Part shown: in pieces, positions 8,750 through 17,907 of the stretch
Position numbering within the stretch: position 1 is the first letter of the stretch
Layout of the letters: every line of letters begins with the position of its first letter
Assembly: GCA_934432885.1 (NCBI GenBank)
Contig: CAKRYY010000005.1
Span: 19,849-83,848 of the forward strand
DNA from: an uncultured Lachnospiraceae bacterium
Lineage (GTDB): Bacteria; Bacillota; Clostridia; Lachnospirales; Lachnospiraceae
DNA: 64,000 nt
Direction: 5' to 3'
Position numbers and translations under genes: made by a program
Notes under the pieces: model-generated
Told to the model about the DNA's origin: nothing
The model's input: only the letters and a program-made list of their open reading frames with translations
Database searches by the model: none

Positions 8750-8778
8750 AGTATAGCAACCACACTGTAAAAAGTCAA
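8750..8778 (-). promoter_or_regulatory. Promoter of lsrR-lsrK-cupin-AEC
   Basis: Read on the minus strand, TTGACT (8778-8773), a 17-base spacer and TATACT (8755-8750) form a near-consensus sigma-A promoter. Transcription would start near 8743, leaving a leader of about 150 bases before lsrR. Confidence 0.7.
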
Positions 8779-8913
8779 TCTATAAGTACCAAAATAACAC
8801 AAGAAATTTTAATATAAAGGAAAAAACAACCAAAAATATAAAAAATGGAATGTGCAAACTGGACAGTATTTATAGAAAACGAGGAATATTTTCATCAAAA
8901 AATGTTTTTGCTA

Positions 8914-8942
8914 TTGACAAATGATAGGATACCACGTATGAT
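8914..8942 (+). promoter_or_regulatory. Promoter of lsrACDBF
   Basis: TTGACA (8914-8919), a 17-base spacer and TATGAT (8937-8942) form a near-consensus promoter about 65 bases upstream of the lsrA start. Confidence 0.75.
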
Positions 8943-9006
8943 TGATGTACAGAACAAAATATTGCACAGTACACAAATGTTGCAATGAAAGAATGGGGGA
9001 AAGGAA

Positions 9007-10542
9007 ATGCAAAAGACTGAGGCGTCGAAAAGTAAAGACATGCTGCTGTCAATTCAGAATATCCATAAGTCCTTCGGACTAAATCAGGTTTTGAAAGGCA
9101 TCAACATGGAGCTTGGAGAAGGTGAAGTCCTTTCATTGATTGGAGGAAATGGCGCCGGCAAGAGTACCCTGATGAAAATCATCATGGGAATCTATCAGCC
9201 TGATGATGGAAGCATCTATATCAAAGGCGAACAGGTGCATTTGACCAAGCCTTCCATAGCTCTTGCACATGGAATTTACATGGTTCCGCAGGAACCGATG
9301 CTTTTTCCGAATATGACGGTAGAAGAAAATATCATCATTGGTTTTGAAGAAAAACCGGCGGAGCTGCATAAAAGACTTGTGGATCAGATGAAAGAGGTCG
9401 GATGGAACATCGACCTGAGCCGTAAGGCGAGCAGCCTTTCGATTGCAGAACAGCAGCTCGTAGAAATTTTAAGAGGTCTGCTCAGACAGGCGAGAATCCT
9501 GATTTTGGATGAGCCCACCAGTGCATTAACGTTCGATGAAGCGGAGAGCCTTTTCAAATGCGTGGAGGATCTCAAGTCAAAGGGAATTGGTATTATCTAT
9601 ATCACACATAGATTGACAGAGGTATTCGAAATTTCCACCAGCGTTGCAATTATGCGTGACGGTGTAATTACCCTGAGTGGAGTGGTAAGCGAATTTACCA
9701 AAGAAGCACTTGTGCGGGGACTTCTTCCAGCAAATGCTGAGAAGGAAAAAGAAAGCAAAGAAGATACCATCAAGGGAATTGATTATAAAAATCAGAAGCC
9801 GGTCTTGGAAATCAAGGATTTCAGCGGTTATGGCTTCAATCATATTTCCTTAGAGCTTTATCCGGGAGAGATTCTTGGAGTTGCCGGCGTTGTGGGAGCG
9901 GGACGGACCGAGCTTGCGACGACGATTTTTGGAAGAGACAAGGTGCTTGGCGGCAAGGTTATTCTGGATGGCAAAGACATTACAGGCTTATCCACCAGAA
10001 AGGTACTGGAAGCCGGTTTGAATTATGTACCGGAGGACAGACATTTACATGGACTTTTCAAAATTGCCGATGTAGCAGTCAATACGACTTCTGCACTTTT
10101 GTCAGAGAAGGTAATGGGAAAATTCCTGCTGAATAAAAAGAAAGAGCAGGAGATTACACAAAAATACATAGATGATTTCCGCATTAAGGTAACTGGACAG
10201 TCACAGCTTACCGGCAGCCTTTCCGGTGGAAATCAGCAGAAAATCGTAATTGGAAGAAGCCTTTCCACACAGCCTAAGGTAGTAATTCTGGACGAGCCTA
10301 CAAGAGGAATCGATGCCGGCGCGCGTGGAGATGTTTATGCAATTATTCATCAGCTCCGTAAACAGGGCGTTTCGGTACTTCTGATTTCTTCGGATATGGA
10401 AGAAATCGTGGAACTCTCTGACAGAGTAGTATCTGTTTTCCAGGGACGTATCAATGCAGAATTCCAGAAGGATGAAATCAATCAGGATAATCTGATGGCA
10501 GCGGCATTTGATGTAAAGGCTGAGAAAGGAGCAGGAGCATGA
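9007..10542 (+). CDS. lsrA: AI-2 import ATP-binding protein LsrA
   Basis: Double ABC ATPase that drives AI-2 uptake through LsrC/LsrD. The 511-residue protein has two nucleotide-binding halves. The first has Walker A GGNGAGKST (about residues 46-54), signature LSIAEQQLVEI and Walker B ILILDEPTSA. The second has the degenerate Walker A GVVGAGRTE, signature LSGGNQQK and VVILDEPTRGID, as usual in the RbsA/LsrA carbohydrate uptake class. The start ATG 9007 follows a GGGGGAAAGGA ribosome site. Its stop overlaps the lsrC start by 4 bases, which indicates translational coupling. Confidence 0.93.
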   Translation: MQKTEASKSKDMLLSIQNIHKSFGLNQVLKGINMELGEGEVLSLIGGNGAGKSTLMKIIMGIYQPDDGSIYIKGEQVHLTKPSIALAHGIYMVPQEPMLFPNMTVEENIIIGFEEKPAELHKRLVDQMKEVGWNIDLSRKASSLSIAEQQLVEILRGLLRQARILILDEPTSALTFDEAESLFKCVEDLKSKGIGIIYITHRLTEVFEISTSVAIMRDGVITLSGVVSEFTKEALVRGLLPANAEKEKESKEDTIKGIDYKNQKPVLEIKDFSGYGFNHISLELYPGEILGVAGVVGAGRTELATTIFGRDKVLGGKVILDGKDITGLSTRKVLEAGLNYVPEDRHLHGLFKIADVAVNTTSALLSEKVMGKFLLNKKKEQEITQKYIDDFRIKVTGQSQLTGSLSGGNQQKIVIGRSLSTQPKVVILDEPTRGIDAGARGDVYAIIHQLRKQGVSVLLISSDMEEIVELSDRVVSVFQGRINAEFQKDEINQDNLMAAAFDVKAEKGAGA

Positions 10543-11558
10543 ATTATATAAAGAAAATTGCGAAAGCCCGTGAAGCGAGCAGCCTGTTATTTCTAATTAT
10601 ACTGTTTGCGATTGTTGGCTGTATCAACATAAGCTTTCTGGCACCTTCCAGTATTGCAGCATGCTTTAATGACAGCGTAGTATTTACCCTGCTGGCAGTT
10701 GGAATGGCATTTACCATTTTCATTGGAGAAATTGATGTTTCGGTTGGCGCAAACCTCGGATTTACCGCATCGGTTGTCGGCTCACTCCTGCGGGACGGTC
10801 ACAACTGGGTATTCTGCTTTGCAGTTGGTATTCTGATAGGCGCCGTAATCGGTCTGGTAAATGGCTGGGGTGTTGCAGTACTGAATATCCCATCACTGAT
10901 TTTTACACTTGGTACCAACGGCGTGCTTCGTGGATTGATTTATGTATACACAAATGGAGCATGGGTGGAAAACCTTCCGGGTGCGTTTACTGCATACTCC
11001 TCCAAGACAATGCTCGGTGATTTGACCGGCTATTATCTGGTAACGATTATTGCAGTAATCATCATACATATTCTACTGACACGTACAAGAAAAGGAAAAT
11101 ACTTTATTGCAGTCGGCGATAATGCAGGCGGCGCTACATTAGTCGGTATTCCGACAATGTGGACCAAGATTACAGCATATATCCTTTGCGGTATCTTTGC
11201 AGCGATTGCAAGTATTCTGTACGCATCACGAATTGGCTTCATTACTGCGATTGCAGGAAATGGATATGAAATGAAGGCGGTTGCAGCCTGCGTTATTGGA
11301 GGAATCAGCCTTTCAGGAGGACTTGGAAGCGTCATCGGCGCATCTATTGGCGCGGTCATCATGTCAAGCGTCAGCCGTATTCTGGTATTTATGGGATTCT
11401 CGTCCGATTATGATAATACGATTACCGGCGTTATGCTGATTGTAATTGTAGTAGTAGATGCGTTGATGCAGCGTCATGCGGCAGAGCGGATCAGGCGTGA
11501 ACGCTTATCTGCAAGAGCTTCGCATACTACTGAAGAAAAAGGAGGAGAGCAGGCATGA
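10539..11558 (+). CDS. lsrC: AI-2 transporter permease LsrC
   Basis: Membrane subunit of the AI-2 importer, 339 residues with about eight to ten transmembrane helices typical of RbsC-type permeases. Recognisable segments are FTIFIGEIDVSVGANLGFTA, NIPSLIFTLGTNGVLRG and the cytoplasmic coupling region GDNAGGATLVGIPT. Its start overlaps lsrA and its end overlaps lsrD by 4 bases each, fixing it in the operon. It is assigned as LsrC, not LsrD, by order and slightly greater length; the two permeases are paralogues. Confidence 0.9.
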   Translation: MNYIKKIAKAREASSLLFLIILFAIVGCINISFLAPSSIAACFNDSVVFTLLAVGMAFTIFIGEIDVSVGANLGFTASVVGSLLRDGHNWVFCFAVGILIGAVIGLVNGWGVAVLNIPSLIFTLGTNGVLRGLIYVYTNGAWVENLPGAFTAYSSKTMLGDLTGYYLVTIIAVIIIHILLTRTRKGKYFIAVGDNAGGATLVGIPTMWTKITAYILCGIFAAIASILYASRIGFITAIAGNGYEMKAVAACVIGGISLSGGLGSVIGASIGAVIMSSVSRILVFMGFSSDYDNTITGVMLIVIVVVDALMQRHAAERIRRERLSARASHTTEEKGGEQA

Positions 11559-12559
11559 ACAAGATGAAAAAAGCGTTTTTGAATTGGGAAACCTTTCTCC
11601 TTGGTGTTTTGCTTTTGGAATTTGTAATATTTGGCGCTAAAAATTCGAAATTCCTGATGCCGCGGGTACTGCTCGCCAGTGTAAATGACTTTATTGCAAT
11701 CTGCTTTATTGCATTGTTTGTTACCTTTGTTATGATTACCGGCGGTATTGATATACAGGCGGCAAGCATTGTCGGTCTTACTTCTATTATTATAGGTGTA
11801 GGCTGGCAGGATGGCGGCATGAACATTTGGACAGCTTCCCTGCTTGCGATTGTAGCAGCTGCATTCTGCGGAGCGCTTTCCGGTTTCTTCGTAGCCTACT
11901 GCGGAGTACAGGCGATGGTGGTTACGCTGGGTGGCAGCTTCCTATATGCAGGCTTTGCCCTTCTGGTATCAAACCTTTCTGCAACAGAGGCATATCAGGG
12001 AATCAGCGGTTTCCCGGATGACTTTAAAATTATTTCAAAGTTTAAACTGTTTGGCGTGATACCGAGCCAGCTGCTTGTATTTATTGCATTGATTATCATT
12101 GCATACATTCTGCTTCATAAATCCAAGTACGGAAGAAGCATTTTCCTTGTAGGTATCAATCAGGAAGCGGCTGAGTATTCGGGAATCAATACAAGACTTG
12201 TAATCTTAAGCACTTATGTATTATCTGCAATCAGTGCAGCACTTGCAGGAATTATGCTTACCTCTTATCTTGGAACGGCAAAGAGTGATCTGGGCTCTAA
12301 CCTGACACTGAACATTATTACAGCGGTTGTTTTGGGCGGTACGCTTAGTACCGGTGGAAAAGGAAGCGTTATCGGTACAGCACTTGCTTCACTGGTAATC
12401 GGAATCCTTCGTTTTGGACTTCCGCTCTGCTTCAAGGTAAATACGCAGTACCTCGATATTCCGGTCGGCATTCTGCTGCTGGTTGTCGTAATTGGACGTG
12501 CGATTGTTTCCAGACCGGAAACGGCAGCTTTCTTCAAAAAGCTGAAAAAAGAAAAGTAA
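11555..12559 (+). CDS. lsrD: AI-2 transporter permease LsrD
   Basis: Second membrane subunit of the AI-2 importer, 334 residues, with repeated hydrophobic helices and the RbsC-type motifs FVMITGGIDIQAASIVGLTS, GVQAMVVTLGGSFLY and GINQEAAEYSGINTR. It pairs with LsrC as a heterodimeric channel over two LsrA ATPase sites. The start overlaps the end of lsrC by 4 bases, so translation is probably coupled. lsrB follows after 75 bases. Confidence 0.9.
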   Translation: MNKMKKAFLNWETFLLGVLLLEFVIFGAKNSKFLMPRVLLASVNDFIAICFIALFVTFVMITGGIDIQAASIVGLTSIIIGVGWQDGGMNIWTASLLAIVAAAFCGALSGFFVAYCGVQAMVVTLGGSFLYAGFALLVSNLSATEAYQGISGFPDDFKIISKFKLFGVIPSQLLVFIALIIIAYILLHKSKYGRSIFLVGINQEAAEYSGINTRLVILSTYVLSAISAALAGIMLTSYLGTAKSDLGSNLTLNIITAVVLGGTLSTGGKGSVIGTALASLVIGILRFGLPLCFKVNTQYLDIPVGILLLVVVIGRAIVSRPETAAFFKKLKKEK

Positions 12560-12634
12560 GAATGCCAGTCGTGCAAACAAATGAGTTTATTCAAAGCAAA
12601 TGCTTTTGAATATAGAAAAAAGGAGGAAAAAGGA

Positions 12635-13816
12635 ATGAAGATGAAAAAAGTTATGTCACTTGTACTTGCTTTATCAATGGTACTTTCATTGACCGCTTGT
12701 GGCGGAAGCAATGCAGAAACAGCAGCTCCGGCAGCAGAACCGGCAGCAGAGGAGACAACGGCAGCTCCTGCAGCAGAAGAAGCAGCTCCTGCAGAGACAG
12801 AAGCAGCAGCGGCAACAGAAGGCGCTGACATTGCAGGAAAAACAGTTGTATTTATTCCGAAGGTAACAGGAAACGCATTCTTCGAGGCAGCAAATGATGG
12901 CGCTCAGAAATATGCGGCAGATTGGGGAATTACAGTTGATTATCAGGGAAGCGCAACCGCTGGTGTTGCTGACCAGGTACAGGTAATTAACAATGCAGTA
13001 GCAAGCGGTGCAGATGCAATCTGTATCTCTACTGTAGATGCAGCTGGTGTAAGAGATGCTTTACTGGCAGCAAAGGATGCAGGACTTACAGTATGTACAT
13101 GGGACTCTGACTCTGAGTCTGATGCTCGTTCCTTAATGGTATCTCAGGGAACTCCTGAAGTTCTTGGACAGATGCTGGTTGACATGTCTGTTGACGCATT
13201 AAAGAAACGTGGCGTTGATCCTGAAAAGGATGAAGTTAAGTATGTATGGCATTATTCACAGGCAACAGTTACAGACCAGAACTCCTGGCAGGTAGCTGGT
13301 GAAAAGATTATTGCTGAGAAATATCCGAACTGGAATAAGGTTGCAGACAACTATTACTCCAATCAGGATGCTGAGCAGGCAGTTTCTACAGGTGCAGCTA
13401 TTCTGGATGCTTATTCAGATATCGACCTGATTATCTGCAACGACTCTACAGCACTTCCTGGACAGTTAAAGGCAGCTCAGAACAAAGGTCTTACAAAAGA
13501 CGATATTACAATCACAGGCTTTGCAAGCCCTCAGTCTATCAAGGAATATTGCGATGCAGGCGTTCTGTATGAATGGGGTCTTTGGGATTGTGGTATCCAG
13601 GGCGCTTTAGGATGCTATCTTGCAGCTTACCTTGCAGCAGGAAACGAAGTTAAGGTTGGCGACAAAGTATCCGTTCCTGGTATCGGCGATGTAGAAATCC
13701 TTGCAAATGACTGCTTAACAGAAGGCGATACAACCGCAGATGTAAACAACGGTGTAGTTCTTCTTCCGGAGCGTGTTGTATTCGATGAGTCCAATGTAAA
13801 CGACTATAACTTCTAA
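12635..13816 (+). CDS. lsrB: AI-2-binding lipoprotein LsrB
   Basis: Extracellular lipid-anchored receptor delivering AI-2 to LsrACD. ATG 12635 is chosen because it follows AGGAGG with 8-base spacing and begins a signal peptide ending in the lipobox LTAC (Cys about residue 22); a longer frame from 12581 would bury the signal. An Ala/Glu/Pro-rich linker of about 45 residues follows. The core matches enteric LsrB: PKVTGNAFFEA, CTWDSDSE, TVTDQNSW, GLWDCGIQG and the C-terminal VLLPERVVF. The Lys, Asp, Asp-Gln and Pro ligand positions are kept, while the residue two after the Pro (ALPGQ) differs from the enteric Ala. It is 393 residues long. Confidence 0.93.
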   Translation: MKMKKVMSLVLALSMVLSLTACGGSNAETAAPAAEPAAEETTAAPAAEEAAPAETEAAAATEGADIAGKTVVFIPKVTGNAFFEAANDGAQKYAADWGITVDYQGSATAGVADQVQVINNAVASGADAICISTVDAAGVRDALLAAKDAGLTVCTWDSDSESDARSLMVSQGTPEVLGQMLVDMSVDALKKRGVDPEKDEVKYVWHYSQATVTDQNSWQVAGEKIIAEKYPNWNKVADNYYSNQDAEQAVSTGAAILDAYSDIDLIICNDSTALPGQLKAAQNKGLTKDDITITGFASPQSIKEYCDAGVLYEWGLWDCGIQGALGCYLAAYLAAGNEVKVGDKVSVPGIGDVEILANDCLTEGDTTADVNNGVVLLPERVVFDESNVNDYNF

Positions 13817-13839
13817 GTAGTTGAATATGTATGAGTTCA

Positions 13840-13880
13840 CGCAGGGCGCATAGCAATGTGCGCCCTTGCGGGAATTTTTA
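13840..13880 (+). terminator. Attenuating hairpin between lsrB and lsrF
   Basis: A GC-rich stem (GGGCGCA at 13844-13850 pairing with TGCGCCC at about 13859-13865, plus flanking CGCA/TTGCG) is followed by a short T run at 13876-13880. It would lower expression of lsrF relative to the transporter genes or end part of the transcripts. Confidence 0.65.
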
Positions 13881-13925
13881 TCTGGCAGAAAATATACATA
13901 GAAAATTAAGGAGGCTAAACACAAA

Positions 13926-14807
13926 ATGGCAGATTTAGAAGGATTAAAAGTAGCAAAAGATTATAAGGTCAATGTACCTTTTGCAAATCAGGGCAGCTTT
14001 CACGTAAAGGGTGCAAATAACTTGGATTGGGGTATGAAAAAACATCTTTCCAATATTTTTGATCCGGTCAGCGGAAATACAGTGATGTTTGCTTTCGATC
14101 ATGGCTATTTTATGGGATCTACAGCAGGTCTGGAAAGACTGGATATTCTTATTCCACAGCTGATTCCGTATGTAGACGTATTGATGGGCACAAGAGGAGC
14201 GCTGCGTACCTGTGTTCCACCGGAATGCCGTAAAGGAATCGCACTTCGTACAACTTCCGGATCTTCTATGTTAAATGACGACCTTTCTCATGAAGTTGTA
14301 GCGGTTGATATTGAAGATGCTGTAAGAATGAACGCAGATTGTATGGCTGTTCAGACCTTTATCGGTGCAGACGGTCAGCTTTCCAGCATTGATAACCTGT
14401 CAAAGACAATCAATGCAGGTATTCGTTACAGCGTACCGACTATGGGCGTAGTTGCTGTTGGAAAACAGATGGAACGTACGGACAGATTCTTTAAGCTGGC
14501 AACCAGAATCCTTGCAGAAATGGGCGCAAACATCATTAAGACCTATAACTGTGAGAACTTTGAAGAAGTTGTAGCAGCATGTCCGGTACCAATCGTAGTA
14601 GCAGGTGGAAAGAAGCTTCCGGAGAAGGATGCACTTACTCTGGCATACGAAGTAATCAGCAAGGGAGCAAGAGGCGTAGATATGGGACGTAATATCTTCC
14701 AGAGCCACAATCCGGTTGCTATGGCACAGGCAGTTAATATGATTGTTCATAAGGGCGCTACTGATAAGGAAGCATACGAATTTTTCCTGGATACCAAGGA
14801 TAAATAA
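13926..14807 (+). CDS. lsrF: 3-hydroxy-2,4-pentadione-5-phosphate thiolase LsrF
   Basis: Class I aldolase-fold enzyme ending AI-2 breakdown: it transfers the acetyl group of the phospho-AI-2 isomer to CoA, giving DHAP and acetyl-CoA. The 293-residue product starts MADLEGLKVAKDYKV and carries MKKHLSNIF, FAFDHGYFMGSTAGLE, the Schiff-base strand IIKTYNCENFEEVV (Lys about residue 203) and VAGGKK, as in enteric LsrF. AAGGAGG precedes the ATG. No lsrG was found, so the isomerase step must be supplied elsewhere, perhaps by the cupin at 5691. Confidence 0.93.
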   Translation: MADLEGLKVAKDYKVNVPFANQGSFHVKGANNLDWGMKKHLSNIFDPVSGNTVMFAFDHGYFMGSTAGLERLDILIPQLIPYVDVLMGTRGALRTCVPPECRKGIALRTTSGSSMLNDDLSHEVVAVDIEDAVRMNADCMAVQTFIGADGQLSSIDNLSKTINAGIRYSVPTMGVVAVGKQMERTDRFFKLATRILAEMGANIIKTYNCENFEEVVAACPVPIVVAGGKKLPEKDALTLAYEVISKGARGVDMGRNIFQSHNPVAMAQAVNMIVHKGATDKEAYEFFLDTKDK

Positions 14808-14835
14808 TCGATGCAATATAAATAATTGTCATGAG

Positions 14836-14870
14836 AAAAGGGCTGGCGATGTAATCTGCTGGCTCTTTTT
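14836..14870 (+). terminator. Probable terminator after lsrF
   Basis: AAAAGGGCT (14836-14844) pairs with GGCTCTTTT (14861-14869) including two G-U pairs, and the 3' arm runs into a T tract. It is a modest stem that would end the lsr transcript before ppdK. Confidence 0.5.
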
Positions 14871-14939
14871 GCCCATAATAGATATATAAGTGGCTATAAA
14901 CTAATATGAGGCATTAGAAAAATGGAGGGAAGGCGTAAA

Positions 14940-17573
14940 ATGAAAAAGTGGGTGTACTTATTTACAGAAGGGAATGCGGATATGCGCAACCTTCTGGGCG
15001 GAAAGGGAGCAAACCTGGCGGAGATGACAAACCTTGGGCTGCCGGTACCGCAGGGCTTTACGATCACAACAGAAGCCTGTACCCAGTATTATGAGGATGG
15101 AAAAACAATAAATGATGAGATTATGGGACAGATCATGGACCATATCGAAAAGATGGAAGAGATAACGGGAAAGAAATTCGGGGATAAGGAAAACCCGCTG
15201 CTTGTCTCCGTGCGTTCCGGCGCAAGGGCGTCCATGCCCGGCATGATGGACACCATCTTAAACCTTGGCTTAAATGAAGAGGTGGTAGAGGTGCTTTCCG
15301 CAAAGTCGGGGAACCCCAGATGGGCATGGGACTGCTACAGAAGATTCATCCAGATGTATTCGGACGTGGTAATGGAGGTCGGAAAGAAATACTTCGAAGA
15401 GCTCATCGATGAGATGAAAAAAGAGAAGGGAATCGAACAGGACGTAGATCTAACGGCAGAGGACTTAAAGAGGCTTGCAGAGCAGTTCAAGGCAGAATAT
15501 AAGGAAAAGATCGGAGAGGACTTCCCGGTGGACCCGAAGGAGCAGTTACTTGGAGCAGTCAAGGCAGTCTTCCGCTCCTGGGACAACCCAAGAGCCAACG
15601 TATACCGCAGGGACAATGACATCCCGTATTCCTGGGGAACGGCGGTCAACGTACAGATGATGGCGTTTGGAAACATGGGGGAGACCTCAGGAACAGGCGT
15701 AGCCTTTACCAGAAACCCAGCAACCGGCGAGAAGAAGCTGATGGGAGAGTTCTTATTAAATGCGCAGGGAGAGGACGTGGTTGCAGGGGTGCGCACACCG
15801 CAGCCGATAGCGAAGCTTGAGGAGATCATGCCGGAGGTATTTAAGCAGTTCACGGACATCTGCGATACGCTTGAGGACCACTACCGTGACATGCAGGATA
15901 TGGAATTCACGATAGAGGATAAGCACCTGTATATGTTACAGACAAGGAACGGAAAGCGGACGGCGAAGGCGGCGCTCAAGATTGCCTGCGACCTGGTAGA
16001 TGAGGGAATGATCACCGAGGAGAAGGCAGTTTCGATGATAGATCCCAGAAACCTTGATTCGCTGTTACATCCGCAGTTTGACGAAAAGGCCTTAAAGGCA
16101 GCCACGCCGATAGCGAAGGCGCTTGCGGCAGCGCCGGGAGCGGCATGCGGAAAAGTTGTATTTACGGCAGAGGATGCAAAGGCATGGGCAGCAAGGGGAG
16201 AGAAGGTCGTGCTGGTGCGTCTTGAGACCTCTCCGGAGGACATCGAGGGCATGAAGGCAGCGCAGGGAATCCTGACGGTAAGAGGGGGAATGACCTCCCA
16301 TGCAGCGGTCGTAGCAAGAGGAATGGGAGCCTGCTGCGTATCGGGCTGCTCAGCCATTATCATGGATGAAGCGAACAAGAGGTTTACGCTTGCAGGAAAG
16401 GAATACCAGGAAGGGGATGTCATCTCCTTTGACGGAACCACAGGAAATATCTATGACGGCGAGATCCGAACAGTGGATGCTGTCATAGCAGGAGAGTTTG
16501 GAAGGATCATGGCATGGGCGGATAAGTACAGGAGCTTAAGGGTAAGGACCAATGCGGATACGCCGTCAGATGCAAGGAAGGCAAGGGAGCTTGGAGCAGA
16601 GGGCATCGGGCTGTGCCGTACGGAGCACATGTTCTTTGAGGGCGACCGGATAGATGCCTTCCGGGAGATGATATGCTCGGATACGACGAAGGAGAGAGAG
16701 GAAGCGCTTGAGAAGATACTGCCGCTGCAGCAGGGAGACTTTGAGAAGTTATATGAAGCGATGGAGGGAAATCCTGTCACCATCCGTTTCCTTGACCCGC
16801 CATTACATGAGTTCGTGCCGACAGAGGAAGCGGACATAAAGAAGCTTGCGGATGCAAAGGGAAAGAGCGTGGAGGAGATAAAGGCGATCATCGACTCCCT
16901 GCATGAGTTCAACCCGATGATGGGACACAGGGGATGCCGGCTTGCGGTAACCTACCCGGAGATCGCAAGGATGCAGACAGCAGCGGTCATTCGTGCGGCG
17001 ATCAAGGTAAAGGGGGAGCATCCTGAGTGGAAACTGGTTCCTGAGATCATGATCCCGTTAATCGGGGACAATAAGGAGTTTGCCTTTGTAAGAAAGATCG
17101 TAAAAGAGACGGCGGATGAGGAGATCAAGAAGGCAGGGGCAGACCTTAGCTATGAAATCGGAACGATGATAGAGATACCGAGGGCTGCGCTGACAGCGGA
17201 TGAGATCGTAAAGGCGGGAGCAGAATTCTTCTGCTTTGGAACCAATGACCTGACGCAGATGACGTATGGCTTTTCACGTGATGATTCCGGAAAGTTCTTA
17301 GAGGCGTACTACAATGCTAAGATATTAGAGAATGACCCGTTTGCAAAGCTTGACCAAAGTGGAGTAGGGCAGCTGATGGAGGTAGCGATAGAGAGAGGAA
17401 AGAAGGTAAAGCCTGAGCTGCACTGCGGTATCTGCGGGGAGCATGGAGGGGACCCGTCCTCAGTAGAGTTCTGCCACCAGATAGGGCTTGACTATGTATC
17501 GTGCAGTCCGTTTCGGGTGCCGATAGCAAGGCTTGCGGCTGCACAGGCTGCGATTGCAGACAAAGCAAAATAG
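14940..17573 (+). CDS. ppdK: Pyruvate, phosphate dikinase (first copy)
   Basis: Cytoplasmic enzyme interconverting pyruvate + ATP + Pi and PEP + AMP + PPi, widely used by anaerobic Clostridia in glycolysis. ATG 14940 is chosen because a GGAGGG ribosome site lies just upstream at 14924-14929, which rules out the longer start at 14922. The 877-residue product has the full length. It has the N-terminal ATP-grasp domain (GGKGANLAEMT, SVRSGARASMPGMMDTILN), the swivelling phosphohistidine domain (GGMTSHAAVVARGMG, His in TSHAAV) and the C-terminal PEP barrel (CGICGEHGGDP). Codons favour AAG, GAG and ATC more than the neighbours do. A second copy starts at 63924. Confidence 0.97.
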   Translation: MKKWVYLFTEGNADMRNLLGGKGANLAEMTNLGLPVPQGFTITTEACTQYYEDGKTINDEIMGQIMDHIEKMEEITGKKFGDKENPLLVSVRSGARASMPGMMDTILNLGLNEEVVEVLSAKSGNPRWAWDCYRRFIQMYSDVVMEVGKKYFEELIDEMKKEKGIEQDVDLTAEDLKRLAEQFKAEYKEKIGEDFPVDPKEQLLGAVKAVFRSWDNPRANVYRRDNDIPYSWGTAVNVQMMAFGNMGETSGTGVAFTRNPATGEKKLMGEFLLNAQGEDVVAGVRTPQPIAKLEEIMPEVFKQFTDICDTLEDHYRDMQDMEFTIEDKHLYMLQTRNGKRTAKAALKIACDLVDEGMITEEKAVSMIDPRNLDSLLHPQFDEKALKAATPIAKALAAAPGAACGKVVFTAEDAKAWAARGEKVVLVRLETSPEDIEGMKAAQGILTVRGGMTSHAAVVARGMGACCVSGCSAIIMDEANKRFTLAGKEYQEGDVISFDGTTGNIYDGEIRTVDAVIAGEFGRIMAWADKYRSLRVRTNADTPSDARKARELGAEGIGLCRTEHMFFEGDRIDAFREMICSDTTKEREEALEKILPLQQGDFEKLYEAMEGNPVTIRFLDPPLHEFVPTEEADIKKLADAKGKSVEEIKAIIDSLHEFNPMMGHRGCRLAVTYPEIARMQTAAVIRAAIKVKGEHPEWKLVPEIMIPLIGDNKEFAFVRKIVKETADEEIKKAGADLSYEIGTMIEIPRAALTADEIVKAGAEFFCFGTNDLTQMTYGFSRDDSGKFLEAYYNAKILENDPFAKLDQSGVGQLMEVAIERGKKVKPELHCGICGEHGGDPSSVEFCHQIGLDYVSCSPFRVPIARLAAAQAAIADKAK

Positions 17574-17907
17574 AAATGCCAGATGCCCCAAAAGGTGCAT
17601 CAAAATAATCAGCTAATTTCAACCTTTCATTTATATAGTCGTAATGCAGAATCTCCGGCTGCCGCAGTTATGCGGCACCGGAGGTTTTGTGTTATAACGT
17701 TTTATGTTATACTGAAATGGAAAGTTGATAATCACTCTCAACTATCAATAAATAAAATACATATAGCTTATAATGTATAAATAAAAGCTACAAATAAGGC
17801 AAACCGAATGTGTAATAAAATCCCAATTTTTAATATACTTTTTGAAGGAAAAAGCATTGCTTTAAGGCTTTTTTCAAGGAAAAAATACAGAAGGCGGTGG
17901 AACTTGC
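17574..17907. promoter_or_regulatory. Intergenic region before the MMPL gene, with a Fur-like box
   Basis: This 334-bp stretch holds the ppdK terminator and then AT-rich sequence with no gene. The partly symmetric 17-mer TTGATAATCACTCTCAA (17725-17741) resembles a Fur-family box: six of eight positions match between the arms around a central C. A TATACT hexamer lies at 17708-17713 and a TATAAT at 17769-17774, but neither has a convincing -35 element. Confidence 0.4.
17653..17690 (+). terminator. Terminator after ppdK
   Basis: CTCCGG-C-TGCCGCA pairs with TGCGGCACCGGAG across a 4-base loop with one bulged C, followed by TTTTGT. The stem is strong and lies about 80 bases after the ppdK stop. 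Confidence 0.75.

Larger units (their letters stand above)
8591..9006. promoter_or_regulatory. Divergent lsr control region
   Basis: This 416-bp AT-rich region separates lsrR from lsrA and contains no credible gene. It holds one promoter for each direction. An 8-mer inverted pair, GTTTGCAC at 8718-8725 and GTGCAAAC at 8852-8859, is a candidate LsrR operator pair. A further TTGCAC lies at 8962-8967. Confidence 0.6.
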
